Below, one piece after another: positions 54,294 through 63,082 of a stretch of DNA of 64,000 nt; the first letter of the stretch is position 1; each line of letters begins with the position of its first letter. The DNA comes from Clostridia bacterium (GTDB lineage Bacteria; Bacillota; Clostridia; Oscillospirales; CAG-272), in contig JAFQPR010000088.1 of NCBI GenBank assembly GCA_017411605.1, forward strand, positions 26,459 to 90,458, written 5' to 3'. The translations under genes and the position numbers were made by a program. The notes below the pieces were generated by a model. That model was given only the letters and a program-made list of their open reading frames with translations. It had not been told where the DNA came from and searched no databases.

Positions 54294-55997
54294 TCACTGT
54301 GCGTTTTTATAAATTTCTTTCTCCTTAAGCATATCAACAGCAGCCTCGCGCTGCGCATCTGTAACGTTCAATCCTCCGAGAATTCGCGAAAGCTCACCGA
54401 CGCGTCCATCATAATCGAGAACGGTGACCGAAGTTTCAACAAATCCCGAAAGGTCATTTTTATTAATCAGATAATGAGAGTCTGCAAGAGAAGCGATCTG
54501 AGCGCTATGTGTAACACAGAATATCTGCGTGGTTTTAGCAAGAGATAACATCTTAATACCGATTTTTCTTGCGGTTTTACCCGATACACCCGCATCGATC
54601 TCGTCGAATACTATCGTCAAAACACCGTCTTTATCCGCAATTACACTCTTAAGAGCCAGCATAATTCTTGCCAACTCACCGCCTGAGGCGATTTTTGCCA
54701 GCGGCTTTGGCTCAAGACCTTTGTTCGCGCTGATTAAAAATTCAACGGTATCATATCCGAACGGCGTTAACTTCTTTTCACCGGAATTATTGCTCTCCTT
54801 AATCGATACAATGAAAACGACCTTTGGCATATCAAGAAATTCCAGCGTTTCGCATACGGATTTTTCAAGAATTTTTGCGCCTTTAATTCTACGTTCGTGA
54901 ATTTCAGTTGCAATTTTCAATGCAGAATTGTATGCATCTCTTTCTTTATTTTCAAGCTCTTTGATTAGCGTTTCGGAATTTTTCATCAACTCAAGCTCGG
55001 AAAACGCCTTTTCTCTGAAAGCCAAAACCTCCGAAACAGTCAATCCGTATTTTCTTTTAAGTTTTGATATTTTATCAAGTCTTGACTCTATGCTATTGAG
55101 CTTCTCTGTCGGATCTTCGTCATCAATCTCAAGAGTTGCATACACCTCTTCGGCAATATCGTCAACCTGATAACGAAAATCGCGAAGGCGTTCCGCATAT
55201 TCTGCAAATTCCGGTATAACGTCGGAGATTGAAGAAAGCGCTGCTATGCTTCTGTCGAGAAGATATGATATGCTTCCCTTTTCGCTTCCTTTGAGCGCCT
55301 TGTAGGCAAAGCCCGACTGTTTACTTATTCTCTCGCTGTTTTTAATTTTAAGCTTTTTATCAATAAGCTCCTCTTCTTCCCCATCTCGGAGGTCTAAGGA
55401 ATCGATATCGTTAATCTGATATTCAAGAATCTCTACGTAGCGCGCCCGCTCTTGCTCTTTTTCGGTTATATTCTTAATCTCACGTCGAATAGATTCGTAT
55501 GCGCTATATAGTTTATCATATTCTGAAATCAATTCTTCATTGCCGGAGATCAGATCAAGTATTGAGATATGATTTGCGGAATTTGTCAAAGAATGGGTAT
55601 CACTCTGACCGTGAATATTAACAAGCATCCCGGATATCACTTTTAAAACAGCCAGACTTACAGTTCTGCCGTTTATCTTTATCTGAGATTTTCCATCCAG
55701 TGAGATACTTCTTTGAATCAGAACATTCCCTTCTTCGTCAAGTGCAACGCCGGCATCCTCAAAAACGCATTTTGCTGCATCGGATAAATCGGAAAACAGT
55801 CCGCTTACCATAGCGGTACTCTCGCCTTTTCGGATAAGATCTTTTTCTGCTTTTTTACCGAGCAGTAAATTTATACTATCAATTATAATAGATTTTCCTG
55901 CACCCGTTTCTCCTGTCAGAGCGGAGAATCCACCCGTAAAATCAATATCAACCGACTTGATAACGGCAATATTTTCAATGTGTAGCGAATTTAGCAT
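54294..55997 (-). CDS. recN: DNA repair protein RecN
   Basis: 567 residues: an SMC-like ATPase with Walker A GETGAGKS (29-36), long coiled coils (about 155-350), the signature SGGELARIMLALK and Walker B IVFDEIDAGVSG. RecN acts at double-strand breaks. It lies in the conserved nadK-argR-recN arrangement. Confidence 0.96.
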   Translation of the reverse strand: MLNSLHIENIAVIKSVDIDFTGGFSALTGETGAGKSIIIDSINLLLGKKAEKDLIRKGESTAMVSGLFSDLSDAAKCVFEDAGVALDEEGNVLIQRSISLDGKSQIKINGRTVSLAVLKVISGMLVNIHGQSDTHSLTNSANHISILDLISGNEELISEYDKLYSAYESIRREIKNITEKEQERARYVEILEYQINDIDSLDLRDGEEEELIDKKLKIKNSERISKQSGFAYKALKGSEKGSISYLLDRSIAALSSISDVIPEFAEYAERLRDFRYQVDDIAEEVYATLEIDDEDPTEKLNSIESRLDKISKLKRKYGLTVSEVLAFREKAFSELELMKNSETLIKELENKERDAYNSALKIATEIHERRIKGAKILEKSVCETLEFLDMPKVVFIVSIKESNNSGEKKLTPFGYDTVEFLISANKGLEPKPLAKIASGGELARIMLALKSVIADKDGVLTIVFDEIDAGVSGKTARKIGIKMLSLAKTTQIFCVTHSAQIASLADSHYLINKNDLSGFVETSVTVLDYDGRVGELSRILGGLNVTDAQREAAVDMLKEKEIYKNAQ

Positions 55998-56018
55998 TGT
56001 TTAATCTCCAAGATAGCG

Positions 56019-56474
56019 TCATGCGAGTTTAAATGCGATCTTAAGACTTGTTTCCATAGAGCGCGCGATGTCATCATCGGGTGTAACAACTATTATTGTA
56101 TCATCACCCGCAACAGAGCCTACGATATCATCGTGATTTATAGAATCAACGCAAACCGCAATAGCGTTAGCCATTCCCGAAAGAGTTTTTACTACTACGA
56201 TATTCTTTGCGGCCTGGATTTTAATAACGGCTTCTGTAAGTGCGGAATTCATAACCGTTTTATTATTTTCACGCTTAACATCGGGTACTATGTACTTATA
56301 AGAGCCGCCCGCAGTAACTGCCTTAACAAGCTTAAGCTGATTAATATCTCTTGATATAGTCGTTTGAGTAACTATATAACCTGCTTCCTTCAGCTTTATA
56401 ATCAACGCTTCCTGGGTATCAATATTATATTTTTCAATAATCTCAAGAATTTTTTGCTGTCTTGCGTTTTTCAT
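56019..56474 (-). CDS. argR: Arginine repressor ArgR/AhrC
   Basis: 151 residues. The N-terminal winged helix (about 1-70) with ILEIIEKYNIDTQEALIIKL and TQTTISRDI, then the C-terminal oligomerisation/arginine-binding domain with VVVKTLSGMANAIAVCVD and GSVAGDDTIIVVTPDD. It controls arginine genes by binding ARG boxes. The ATG overlaps the nadK stop by 4 nt (ATGA). Confidence 0.95.
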   Translation of the reverse strand: MKNARQQKILEIIEKYNIDTQEALIIKLKEAGYIVTQTTISRDINQLKLVKAVTAGGSYKYIVPDVKRENNKTVMNSALTEAVIKIQAAKNIVVVKTLSGMANAIAVCVDSINHDDIVGSVAGDDTIIVVTPDDDIARSMETSLKIAFKLA

Positions 56475-57319
56475 ATTATATCCTCCAGAATTTGCATTTT
56501 ACTGAACAAATTTGAAAACATATTATTATCCTTGAATGTCAAAACTTTCAAAGTCTTTACCGATGGCTTTATCATACACTTTTCGCCGGGTAACAGTTCA
56601 TACAATAACCTTCCGTCAACAGAAAGATTAAGAGACTCCGGTGACATATTCTTTATTCTTATCTCCTCGTTAGCCGCAAAAACTATCGAGCGGTTAAAGA
56701 ACGAATGCGGAGCTATGGGAGTAACGATAACGGCTCCGGCATCGTGAGAAACTATCGGACCACCTGCTGAGAGCGAGTATGCGGTTGATCCTGCGGGAGT
56801 TGATATAACCAAGCCGTCAGCTCTGTATCTCACTCCACCCTCCTTACTGTAAAGAACAAAATCAGCGATTCCAAGATAAGACGGATGCGATAAAACAACG
56901 TCGTTTACCGCAAGTCTTTCAAGAATAATATCATTTTCTTTATTGATGTATGCTTCGAGAAGCATTTTCTCATTGATTTTATATTCATCTGTTGCGATAA
57001 ATTCAAGCAAAGAAAGGTCATCAGGCTCAATCTCGCTCAAATACCCGACCTTGCCAAGATTAATTCCAAGGATAGGAATATCCAGACTTATTGCAAAAAA
57101 AGCAGCATCGATAAATGAACCGTCACCGCCTATTACGAGAACAAGCTCTGTGTTACCCGGAATACTATCAACGAAAGTACAGCCCAAAAGACCGCAGTCC
57201 GCGTAAATATTTAAAACGGATACATCGCAGCCAAGACTATTTAATTTTTCAAATACACGTTTTGTAACAAAATATTCTGCGTCCTTCTTTGGATTTGGTA
57301 CAAGGAAAATATTTTTCAT
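56471..57319 (-). CDS. nadK: NAD kinase
   Basis: 282 residues from the ATG at 57319, 1 bp after the tlyA stop. The nucleotide-binding motif is GGDGS (64-68), a conservative variant of GGDGT, followed by DGLVISTPAGSTAYSLSAGG and IAPHSFFNRS. It phosphorylates NAD to NADP. The frame is open to a GTG at 57328, but the GGTG there is better read as the ribosome binding site. Confidence 0.94.
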   Translation of the reverse strand: MKNIFLVPNPKKDAEYFVTKRVFEKLNSLGCDVSVLNIYADCGLLGCTFVDSIPGNTELVLVIGGDGSFIDAAFFAISLDIPILGINLGKVGYLSEIEPDDLSLLEFIATDEYKINEKMLLEAYINKENDIILERLAVNDVVLSHPSYLGIADFVLYSKEGGVRYRADGLVISTPAGSTAYSLSAGGPIVSHDAGAVIVTPIAPHSFFNRSIVFAANEEIRIKNMSPESLNLSVDGRLLYELLPGEKCMIKPSVKTLKVLTFKDNNMFSNLFSKMQILEDII

Positions 57320-57320
57320 A

Positions 57321-58058
57321 TCAATCACCGTGAGGAATTTTTTTAAAATGCGCTAAATATTCAATATTTCCGTCACCGCCGATTATCGGCGAAACGATAG
57401 ACGAAACACATTCAAAGCCAACACCTTTTGCATACTCAATTACCGAATCTCTGGCGTTTTGACGAATCTTATCATCCTTAACTATTCCGCCTTTACCGAT
57501 ATTTGATCTTCCAACCTCGAACTGAGGTTTTATCAGACAAATAAAATCAGCTCCAAATGCAAGACAGTCGTAAAGCGGTTTCATAAGATAAGTTGCGGAA
57601 ATAAATGAGACGTCCATTACCGCTATATCAGCTAAATAATCAAAATCAGTTAGACTCATATACCTTGCGTTAAAATTCTCTATCGACGTGACTCTCGGAT
57701 CTTCGCGTAATACGGGTGCTAACTGACCTGTTCCCGAATCAACCGCAATAACGTGCTTTGCGCCGAATTTGAGTAAGCAATCGGTAAATCCGCCGCTGGA
57801 AGCACCGATATCGAGAGCTTTTTTTTCAAAAGGAGAAACTCCGAATGCATCAAGTGCCGCCTCAAGCTTAAGCCCGCCTCGGCTAACGTATTTTTTAGAG
57901 CTTTTATCTACGGAGATATCCGAAGACTCGGGAACATCGAATGCAGCTTTGGTAATAATTTTACCGTTTACCTTTACGCCGCCCGCCGTAATAAAATTCT
58001 TAGCTTCTGTTCTACTTGAAGCAAATCCGTTTTCAACAAGATAAACGTCAAGTCTCAT
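57321..58058 (-). CDS. TlyA family rRNA methyltransferase / hemolysin-like protein
   Basis: 245 residues from the ATG at 58058, which overlaps the xseB end by 11 bp. An S4 RNA-binding domain (about 1-60, with VNGKIITKAAFDV) precedes an FtsJ-like Rossmann methyltransferase with DIGASSGGFTDCLL. In Mycobacterium TlyA 2'-O-methylates rRNA. The frame is open upstream to a TTG at 58067, which is less likely. Confidence 0.9.
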   Translation of the reverse strand: MRLDVYLVENGFASSRTEAKNFITAGGVKVNGKIITKAAFDVPESSDISVDKSSKKYVSRGGLKLEAALDAFGVSPFEKKALDIGASSGGFTDCLLKFGAKHVIAVDSGTGQLAPVLREDPRVTSIENFNARYMSLTDFDYLADIAVMDVSFISATYLMKPLYDCLAFGADFICLIKPQFEVGRSNIGKGGIVKDDKIRQNARDSVIEYAKGVGFECVSSIVSPIIGGDGNIEYLAHFKKIPHGD

Positions 58059-58296
58059 CGGTATCAACTGCCGTAAATGGCTTATCCGTTACAGAACCGT
58101 CCGAGCCCTCTGTAAGTATCCTAACCTTCTGCTTTGCGCTTGATAATTTTTCTTCGCAAAATCTGATGAGCTTGACCGCTTCTTCAAATTCTTTAATTGA
58201 TTCATCAAGCGCAAGATTGCCGCATTCAAGCTTTGAAACAATGTCTTCAAGCTTTACCATTGCATCTTCAAAATTTATTTTTTCTGACTTAGCCAT
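58048..58296 (-). CDS. xseB: Exodeoxyribonuclease VII small subunit
   Basis: 82 residues with the XseB pattern NFEDAMVKLEDIVSKLECG and DESIKEFEEAVKLIRFCEEKL, an all-helical protein. It pairs with XseA in single-strand DNA degradation. It overlaps xseA by 8 bp and tlyA by 11 bp. Confidence 0.95.
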   Translation of the reverse strand: MAKSEKINFEDAMVKLEDIVSKLECGNLALDESIKEFEEAVKLIRFCEEKLSSAKQKVRILTEGSDGSVTDKPFTAVDTDET

Positions 58297-59527
58297 TTTT
58301 GATTTCCTTTGTATTCTTTACTTCTGCAAGGATTTCGCCGTTCGAAATTCTTACAATAATATTATCTCCCTCGCTAACTTCTCCAACATTATGAAGGATA
58401 CCTTCATTACTCGTAACCACAGCATATCCTCTTGATAATGTTGCAAGCGGACTTAGCGCGTTAAGTTTTCCCGAAACAACAGCCAGCAAATTACTTTTTC
58501 TATCAAGGAAAGATGCTATTAAAGAGGTTATTTGTTCTTTTGCGCCAACGAGTTCGTCGTATTTTGATTTAAACAGCTCATCCGGTGAAGAAAAAACAGT
58601 GTTTGATAAAATACGTGACAAGCGTTCTTCTTTTCTTTCGCACAGTCTGATAAGACTCGCTTCGCATCTGTCATAATAAGCCGATAAACGCATTATCAAT
58701 TCATTCACATCAGGCACGGCGATTTCCGCCGCAGCAGACGGTGTAGGGGCTCGCATATCGGAAACAAAATCACAAATAGTAAAATCGGTTTCGTGACCGA
58801 CTGCCGATATTATCGGTATGTTACATTCAAATATCCGTCTTGCAAGTCTCTCACCGTTAAACGCCCAAAGGTCCTCGATCGATCCTCCGCCTCGCCCGAT
58901 GATTATAACGTCAACGAGCTTGCTCTTCTCAAAGTATTCGAGTGCTTCAATGAGATTGTCTTCCGCGCCTTCACCTTGGACGAGAGATGGATAAAGATAA
59001 ATCTCCGCTGACGGAAATCTTCTACCTGTCACGTTGATAATATCTCTGATCGCCGCGCCGGTAGGAGATGTTATAACTCCGATTTTTTTAGGATAAGAAG
59101 GAATTAATTTTTTAAATTCTTTGGAAAAGAGACCTTCGACTTCAAGCTTAGCTTTAAGCTGCTCGTAAGCTAAATAAAGCGCACCTATTCCGTCGGGCTG
59201 CATCGAAGTAACGTAGATTTGATAATTTCCCGCTTGGCTATATACGTTAACACTTCCTCTGATAATTACCTTCATACCGTTTTCCGGCATAAATTTAAGC
59301 CGAGAAGCCGCCGAGCGAAACATCACGGCGCGTATTTGAGAGTCCTCATCCTTTAAGGTGAAATAAAGGTGCCCTGTTCTATGATATGTGAAATTTGAAA
59401 TCTCGCCCCTCACCGAAATTGCATTCAACGTTTTATCACCGTCGAATAAGCGTTTGATATATGCATTAAGCTCGCTTACCGATAGCTCGGAGGGAGTTGT
59501 TCGTTCTCTTAACGAGGATATATCCAT
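58289..59527 (-). CDS. xseA: Exodeoxyribonuclease VII large subunit
   Basis: 412 residues from the ATG at 59527 behind AGGAAA. An N-terminal OB fold (SVRGEISNFTYHRTGHLYFTL) is followed by the catalytic region with GVITSPTGAAIRDI, RGGGSIEDLWAFN and ISAVGHETDFTICDFVSD, and a coiled tail. The open frame reaches 59629, inside the upstream gene, so the shorter start is chosen. Confidence 0.96.
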   Translation of the reverse strand: MDISSLRERTTPSELSVSELNAYIKRLFDGDKTLNAISVRGEISNFTYHRTGHLYFTLKDEDSQIRAVMFRSAASRLKFMPENGMKVIIRGSVNVYSQAGNYQIYVTSMQPDGIGALYLAYEQLKAKLEVEGLFSKEFKKLIPSYPKKIGVITSPTGAAIRDIINVTGRRFPSAEIYLYPSLVQGEGAEDNLIEALEYFEKSKLVDVIIIGRGGGSIEDLWAFNGERLARRIFECNIPIISAVGHETDFTICDFVSDMRAPTPSAAAEIAVPDVNELIMRLSAYYDRCEASLIRLCERKEERLSRILSNTVFSSPDELFKSKYDELVGAKEQITSLIASFLDRKSNLLAVVSGKLNALSPLATLSRGYAVVTSNEGILHNVGEVSEGDNIIVRISNGEILAEVKNTKEIKNG

Positions 59528-59540
59528 AAATATTTCCTGT

Positions 59541-60488
59541 TCATTTGTTTTCGTGAGCTCTCTTTGCCAGATATGCAATACCAACCGCATTATCGGCGGA
59601 CATTGCCGGCTCGGCAAACGAGCAATCAAATTTTTCTTTAAGCATTTGCTTGATTATTGAGTTTGACATTACGCCGCCGGCGTATACAAAATGAGTTTTT
59701 CCAAACTTTTCAATATAAGCATTACTCATTTCAATAATAGCTTTTGCGATATAATTCAAAACAAAACTTGAAACAAGCGTTTTGTCATTGGTTTCCGAAT
59801 ATAGCTTCAAAGCCATATTTTCGAGTCCCGACAGATTCACGTAAAGTCCGTCGCGGCTTACTTTTTTATTGGGAACTTTACCGCAAAACTCAAGTGCAGA
59901 AGCTTCAATCTCTTTGCCGCAAGGAAAAGAAAATCCCATTTTAACACCGATTCTATCAATGATCTGTCCCGCGTTAAGATCTTTAGTTCCTCCGACAAGA
60001 TCAGCCTTGAATCCATAAGGTAATGGACGTACGGAAAGGAGCTCCGTTGTTCCTCCCGAAATATGAAAAGCCGCAAAATCTCGAGATAACAAATCAAAAT
60101 TACCCGATGAATAGATTGCAGCCATTATATGCCCGCATTGATGGGAAAATTTATATATAGGCGCTCCCGACACAACAGAAGCAGCATAAGCAGCTGCAAT
60201 TCCGGATAAAAAGCAGGGCATATAAGAGCCCTCAACGTTTCTCGGCTTTTCACTAACGCCTATTGCAATTACGTTGTTATCCGATATTATAGCTCTTGCT
60301 TCATCAAATGCCGACGGCAGATTTTTAGTATGAGAAAAGACCGCATCAGATTGACGAAGCCCACGTTCACCTTCTTTTACGGTCAGAGGTCTTTTTATAT
60401 TTGCGAGCAATTCTCCGCTGTCTGTCATAATTGCTACGGACGTGGTATAATTACTCGTATCAATTCCAAAAATTAAGTTTTTACTCAT
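59541..60488 (-). CDS. TsaD/Kae1-like ASKHA protein (peptidase M22 paralogue)
   Basis: 315 residues. The ASKHA phosphate loop FGIDTSNYTTSVA, the His pair HQCGH (116-120), ISGGTTELLSV, DRIGVKMGFSFPCGKEIE, AGGVMSNS and SADNAVGIA match TsaD in order. Canonical TsaD has HxEGH and SGGHTQL, so several ligand residues differ, and no tsaB or tsaE is near. I infer a paralogue of TsaD rather than the tRNA-modifying enzyme itself. It lies between nusB and xseA, overlapping nusB by 4 bp. Confidence 0.82.
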   Translation of the reverse strand: MSKNLIFGIDTSNYTTSVAIMTDSGELLANIKRPLTVKEGERGLRQSDAVFSHTKNLPSAFDEARAIISDNNVIAIGVSEKPRNVEGSYMPCFLSGIAAAYAASVVSGAPIYKFSHQCGHIMAAIYSSGNFDLLSRDFAAFHISGGTTELLSVRPLPYGFKADLVGGTKDLNAGQIIDRIGVKMGFSFPCGKEIEASALEFCGKVPNKKVSRDGLYVNLSGLENMALKLYSETNDKTLVSSFVLNYIAKAIIEMSNAYIEKFGKTHFVYAGGVMSNSIIKQMLKEKFDCSFAEPAMSADNAVGIAYLAKRAHENK

Positions 60489-60889
60489 TTTACCTTCAAA
60501 GTATCAGCAATAGCATTGAGCACGCCGTTAACAAAAACATAAGTTTTATCATCATCATATTTTTTTGAAAGATCAACAGCCTCATTAATTGATACTATTG
60601 CAGGAACGTCCTCAAGCGATAGCATCTCAAAGGTGGAGAGCGCTAAAATAGCTTTTGATACGGGAGAAATTCTCTTTTTATTCCAACCGACAAGATTAGC
60701 ATCAATAAGCTCGTCTATCTCCTTGCGTCTTTCCTGAACACCAAAAAATACCTTTTTAACATAATCGTCGAGCTTAAATTCTCTGAACTGCTCGGCATAC
60801 TCAAAAATTTCAAGCGCAGTTTCGTCTTCTCTGCACTCTGCTTCGAAAAGAAGTATAAACGCGGTTTCTCTTGCTGCTTTTCTGCTCAT
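60485..60889 (-). CDS. nusB: Transcription antitermination factor NusB
   Basis: 134 residues: an all-helical NusB fold with ARETAFILLFEAECREDE and PVSKAILALSTFEMLS, ending in AVDLSKKYDDDKTYVFVNGVLNAIA. It binds boxA RNA with NusE. It is the first gene of the operon; in many Clostridia asp23 precedes it, which is absent here. Confidence 0.95.
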   Translation of the reverse strand: MSRKAARETAFILLFEAECREDETALEIFEYAEQFREFKLDDYVKKVFFGVQERRKEIDELIDANLVGWNKKRISPVSKAILALSTFEMLSLEDVPAIVSINEAVDLSKKYDDDKTYVFVNGVLNAIADTLKVK

Positions 60890-60921
60890 AATATGACCTC
60901 ACGTGAAGATTTTATATATTT

Positions 60922-60950
60922 ATTATATATTTTTTTAATTTAAAAGTCAA
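60922..60950 (-). promoter_or_regulatory. Sigma-A promoter of the nusB-dnaE operon
   Basis: On the minus strand TTGACT (60950-60945), 17 bp, TATAAT (60927-60922), 33 bp before nusB. Confidence 0.75.
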
Positions 60951-61059
60951 TAATAAAACGTCAAAAAGGTGAATATTTTGAATTTTTATGCATTATCAAT
61001 AATCTTCATAAATTATTTGAGAAAAATTGACGAAATTTCTTTAAGTTTATAATAATGAC

Positions 61060-61088
61060 TTGAAAAACAACACCGAGTATGGTAAAAT
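61060..61088 (+). promoter_or_regulatory. Sigma-A promoter of the small membrane protein gene
   Basis: TTGAAA (61060-61065), 17 bp, TAAAAT (61083-61088), followed by AAGGAG and the ATG at 61117. It also shows that an in-frame start at 61060 is spurious. Confidence 0.7.
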
Positions 61089-61116
61089 ACTATTCGAACT
61101 TAATAAGGAGATAATT

Positions 61117-61563
61117 ATGAATAATACAGAAAAATTTATATATCACGCCTGCGCTTATACAGTTGGCGTGTCAATCGTCTTTTTTATTTTCGCAAGATTA
61201 ATGAAAATTGATGAGCTTTCTATCAGCTTCTTAAGATATTTTACGATTTTTGCATTCTCGCTGGTACTCAGTGGATCCGAATTTCTCTTTACTATAGAAA
61301 AGCTTCCAAAATATTTGAGGCACATATTGCATTATCTTATCCTTTGTATAGCATTTTTCGTTGTATTTCTCACGGTGCAGAAATCTTCGGGAGAATATCA
61401 GTTCAGAGTTGACACAGTGTTCGCTGCTATTTTCATATTTTCTGCGTTTTATGTAATTGCAACACTGATCTATTTATTTGTTGCTAAATCTTCTAAAAAG
61501 ACGGCAAAAGATGCAAAAGCACAAGAAAAAGCAAGCAATGCATACAAGCCGAAATTTAAATAG
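61117..61563 (+). CDS. Small four-helix membrane protein, possibly DUF3021-like
   Basis: 148 residues. Four hydrophobic segments at about 13-30, 40-60, 72-90 and 102-125, then a Lys/Ala-rich cytoplasmic tail. TVGVSIVFFIFARL and the overall size recall DUF3021 membrane proteins, but I am not certain of the match. No catalytic residues are visible. It is a single-gene unit with its own promoter and terminator, facing away from nusB. Confidence 0.75.
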   Translation: MNNTEKFIYHACAYTVGVSIVFFIFARLMKIDELSISFLRYFTIFAFSLVLSGSEFLFTIEKLPKYLRHILHYLILCIAFFVVFLTVQKSSGEYQFRVDTVFAAIFIFSAFYVIATLIYLFVAKSSKKTAKDAKAQEKASNAYKPKFK

Positions 61564-61615
61564 AATCAAGTTCTGCCGTAAATTAAATGCCTAATATTTA
61601 TTTTTTTAACATTTT

Positions 61616-61660
61616 AAAAAGACTATCGCAACTTCTTGGCTCAAGCTGCGGTAGTCTTTT
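61616..61660. terminator. Bidirectional terminator
   Basis: AAAAGACTATCGCA (61617-61630) pairs with TGCGGTAGTCTTTT (61647-61660), a near-perfect stem with one G-U pair and A or T tracts on both sides. It serves the membrane protein gene and the converging nucleotidase fusion gene. Confidence 0.85.
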
Positions 61661-61666
61661 TTATTT

Positions 61667-62773
61667 TCATATATTTAATAATTTCAAGATTGCCTCTGCG
61701 GTCGCCTCGCCGCCTTCGTAATCAACAACGAAATCGCAAATTTCTTCATTTCTCCTTTCATCGTCGACCGAAATTATTCTGTTCACTTTATCTTCATTTG
61801 AACAGTTCTTTTCAAGAATCGAAGCTAACAAGCTACGTTTATCACGTTTAACGTACACAGTTACAACGTTCTCAAAATTAGTTTTAAGAGACATCGCGCC
61901 ACATATATCCATTGTCGCTAAGACGATTTTTTTCTTACTCAAAATTTTTTCAACGTCCTGTTTTTTTGAGCCGTACCCATGCCCCGCATACATTGTTGAT
62001 TCAAAGAAAGCGCCCTCATCCATCATTTTGAAAAATTTAGGCTTTGATACGTAGTTATACCAATCATTGATTTTTTCTTCGGAAGGATCCTTTGTTGTAT
62101 AGCTTTTCAGTTTTTCGAATCTATCACAACACTCAAGTATTTTTTTTGCAACAACAGTTTTCCCGGAGCCCGAAGGTCCGACCAAAGCAACAATATCAGG
62201 AGCGCCTTCCGCATCTTCTTTTCTTGAATAGCTTGTCGTTATAACCTCAACAAGCTTCAAGAACTCATCGTAGTTATTTACGGCGAGCATACCGGTTGCC
62301 GAGCTGTTCCACGGTCTGCGCATCAGAATAGGATACGCCGCGTTAGAATTAAACACGTTATGCATACCGTCATCAAAAAGAATATCTACGTTAAGCTTAT
62401 CCTTACGCGATCCCATATAGATATGCTCAGGAGGTATTTCGGGAAATTCTTCCATAATTCGCTCTGCTCTGATACCCATAAACTTAGGAACGATGGAAGT
62501 GCATATAAACACCTCGGTCATTTTGGAGAGCTTTCTTACGAATTCTTTTGCTCCTTCAATAACAGGCTGATTTCTGAAAAACTCAGGATCATCAAAGAAA
62601 TCAAAAACAACGTCTGCTCTCGTACCGAGCTTACCCCATTTATCAAATTCATAAATGGTAAGCGGAGGATCAAATTTATATTTCTCGTTTGCAAGTCTTA
62701 CTGCGTAAGGTATGCACTCCATAAGAAGATCGTCTACGTCCAGTGCTGTTGACATTCTGAATCTTTTACTCAT
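61667..62773 (-). CDS. Fused 5'-nucleotidase (NT5C-type HAD) and guanylate-kinase-like protein
   Basis: 368 residues. Residues 1-180 carry HAD motifs: DVDD (12-15), ICTS (90-93), Lys 126 and FDDG (133-136), matching NT5C deoxyribonucleotidases. Residues 195-368 form a guanylate kinase-like P-loop domain with GPSGSGKT (199-206), KSYTTKDP, GHGYGSKK and ATMDICGAM. The R of the TTR motif is Lys and the usual GE is missing, so substrate binding may differ. I infer a two-domain nucleotide enzyme, one dephosphorylating and one phosphorylating nucleotides. AAGGAAA precedes the ATG. Confidence 0.85.
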   Translation of the reverse strand: MSKRFRMSTALDVDDLLMECIPYAVRLANEKYKFDPPLTIYEFDKWGKLGTRADVVFDFFDDPEFFRNQPVIEGAKEFVRKLSKMTEVFICTSIVPKFMGIRAERIMEEFPEIPPEHIYMGSRKDKLNVDILFDDGMHNVFNSNAAYPILMRRPWNSSATGMLAVNNYDEFLKLVEVITTSYSRKEDAEGAPDIVALVGPSGSGKTVVAKKILECCDRFEKLKSYTTKDPSEEKINDWYNYVSKPKFFKMMDEGAFFESTMYAGHGYGSKKQDVEKILSKKKIVLATMDICGAMSLKTNFENVVTVYVKRDKRSLLASILEKNCSNEDKVNRIISVDDERRNEEICDFVVDYEGGEATAEAILKLLNI

Positions 62774-62811
62774 AATATTTCCTTTTTTGCACCTTTACTT
62801 TTAAATATAAA

Positions 62812-62972
62812 TTAAGCAAGCAATGATTTTAGATTTTCAGTTCCCTCTTTAACCGATACATAATATCGCAATGTAGCATTTAGGTTGCGCAATCCTCTAT
62901 CTTTTTGAGCGCACGTCCCATATTAAGAACGTCCGCACACATAATTGATGCTGATAAATAATATTTTTTCAT
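62812..62972 (-). pseudogene. Remnant of a ribulose-phosphate-3-epimerase-like gene
   Basis: An ATG at 62972 behind GAGGTGA opens a 30-codon frame, MKKYYLSASIMCADVLNMG..., which resembles the start of Rpe/AlsE epimerases (PSIMCADLLN pattern). The next part, in another frame, reads NLNATLRYYVSVKEGTENL and stops at 62812, which could be the end of the same gene. About 170 residues of barrel are missing. This is an inference from short similarity. Confidence 0.55.
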
Positions 62973-63082
62973 ACAGTCACCTCATTGATTGTATTATACC
63001 ACAATATAATATAAAAATCAACAGATGGTGCATTTATAATAATTATTTGACAATAAAAGCATTGACAATTTTGAATTACTCT

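Noticed and set aside
61060-61116. 19-codon N-terminal extension of the small membrane protein
   Set aside because: It overlaps a promoter with TTGAAA and TAAAAT, and AAGGAG lies before the internal ATG.
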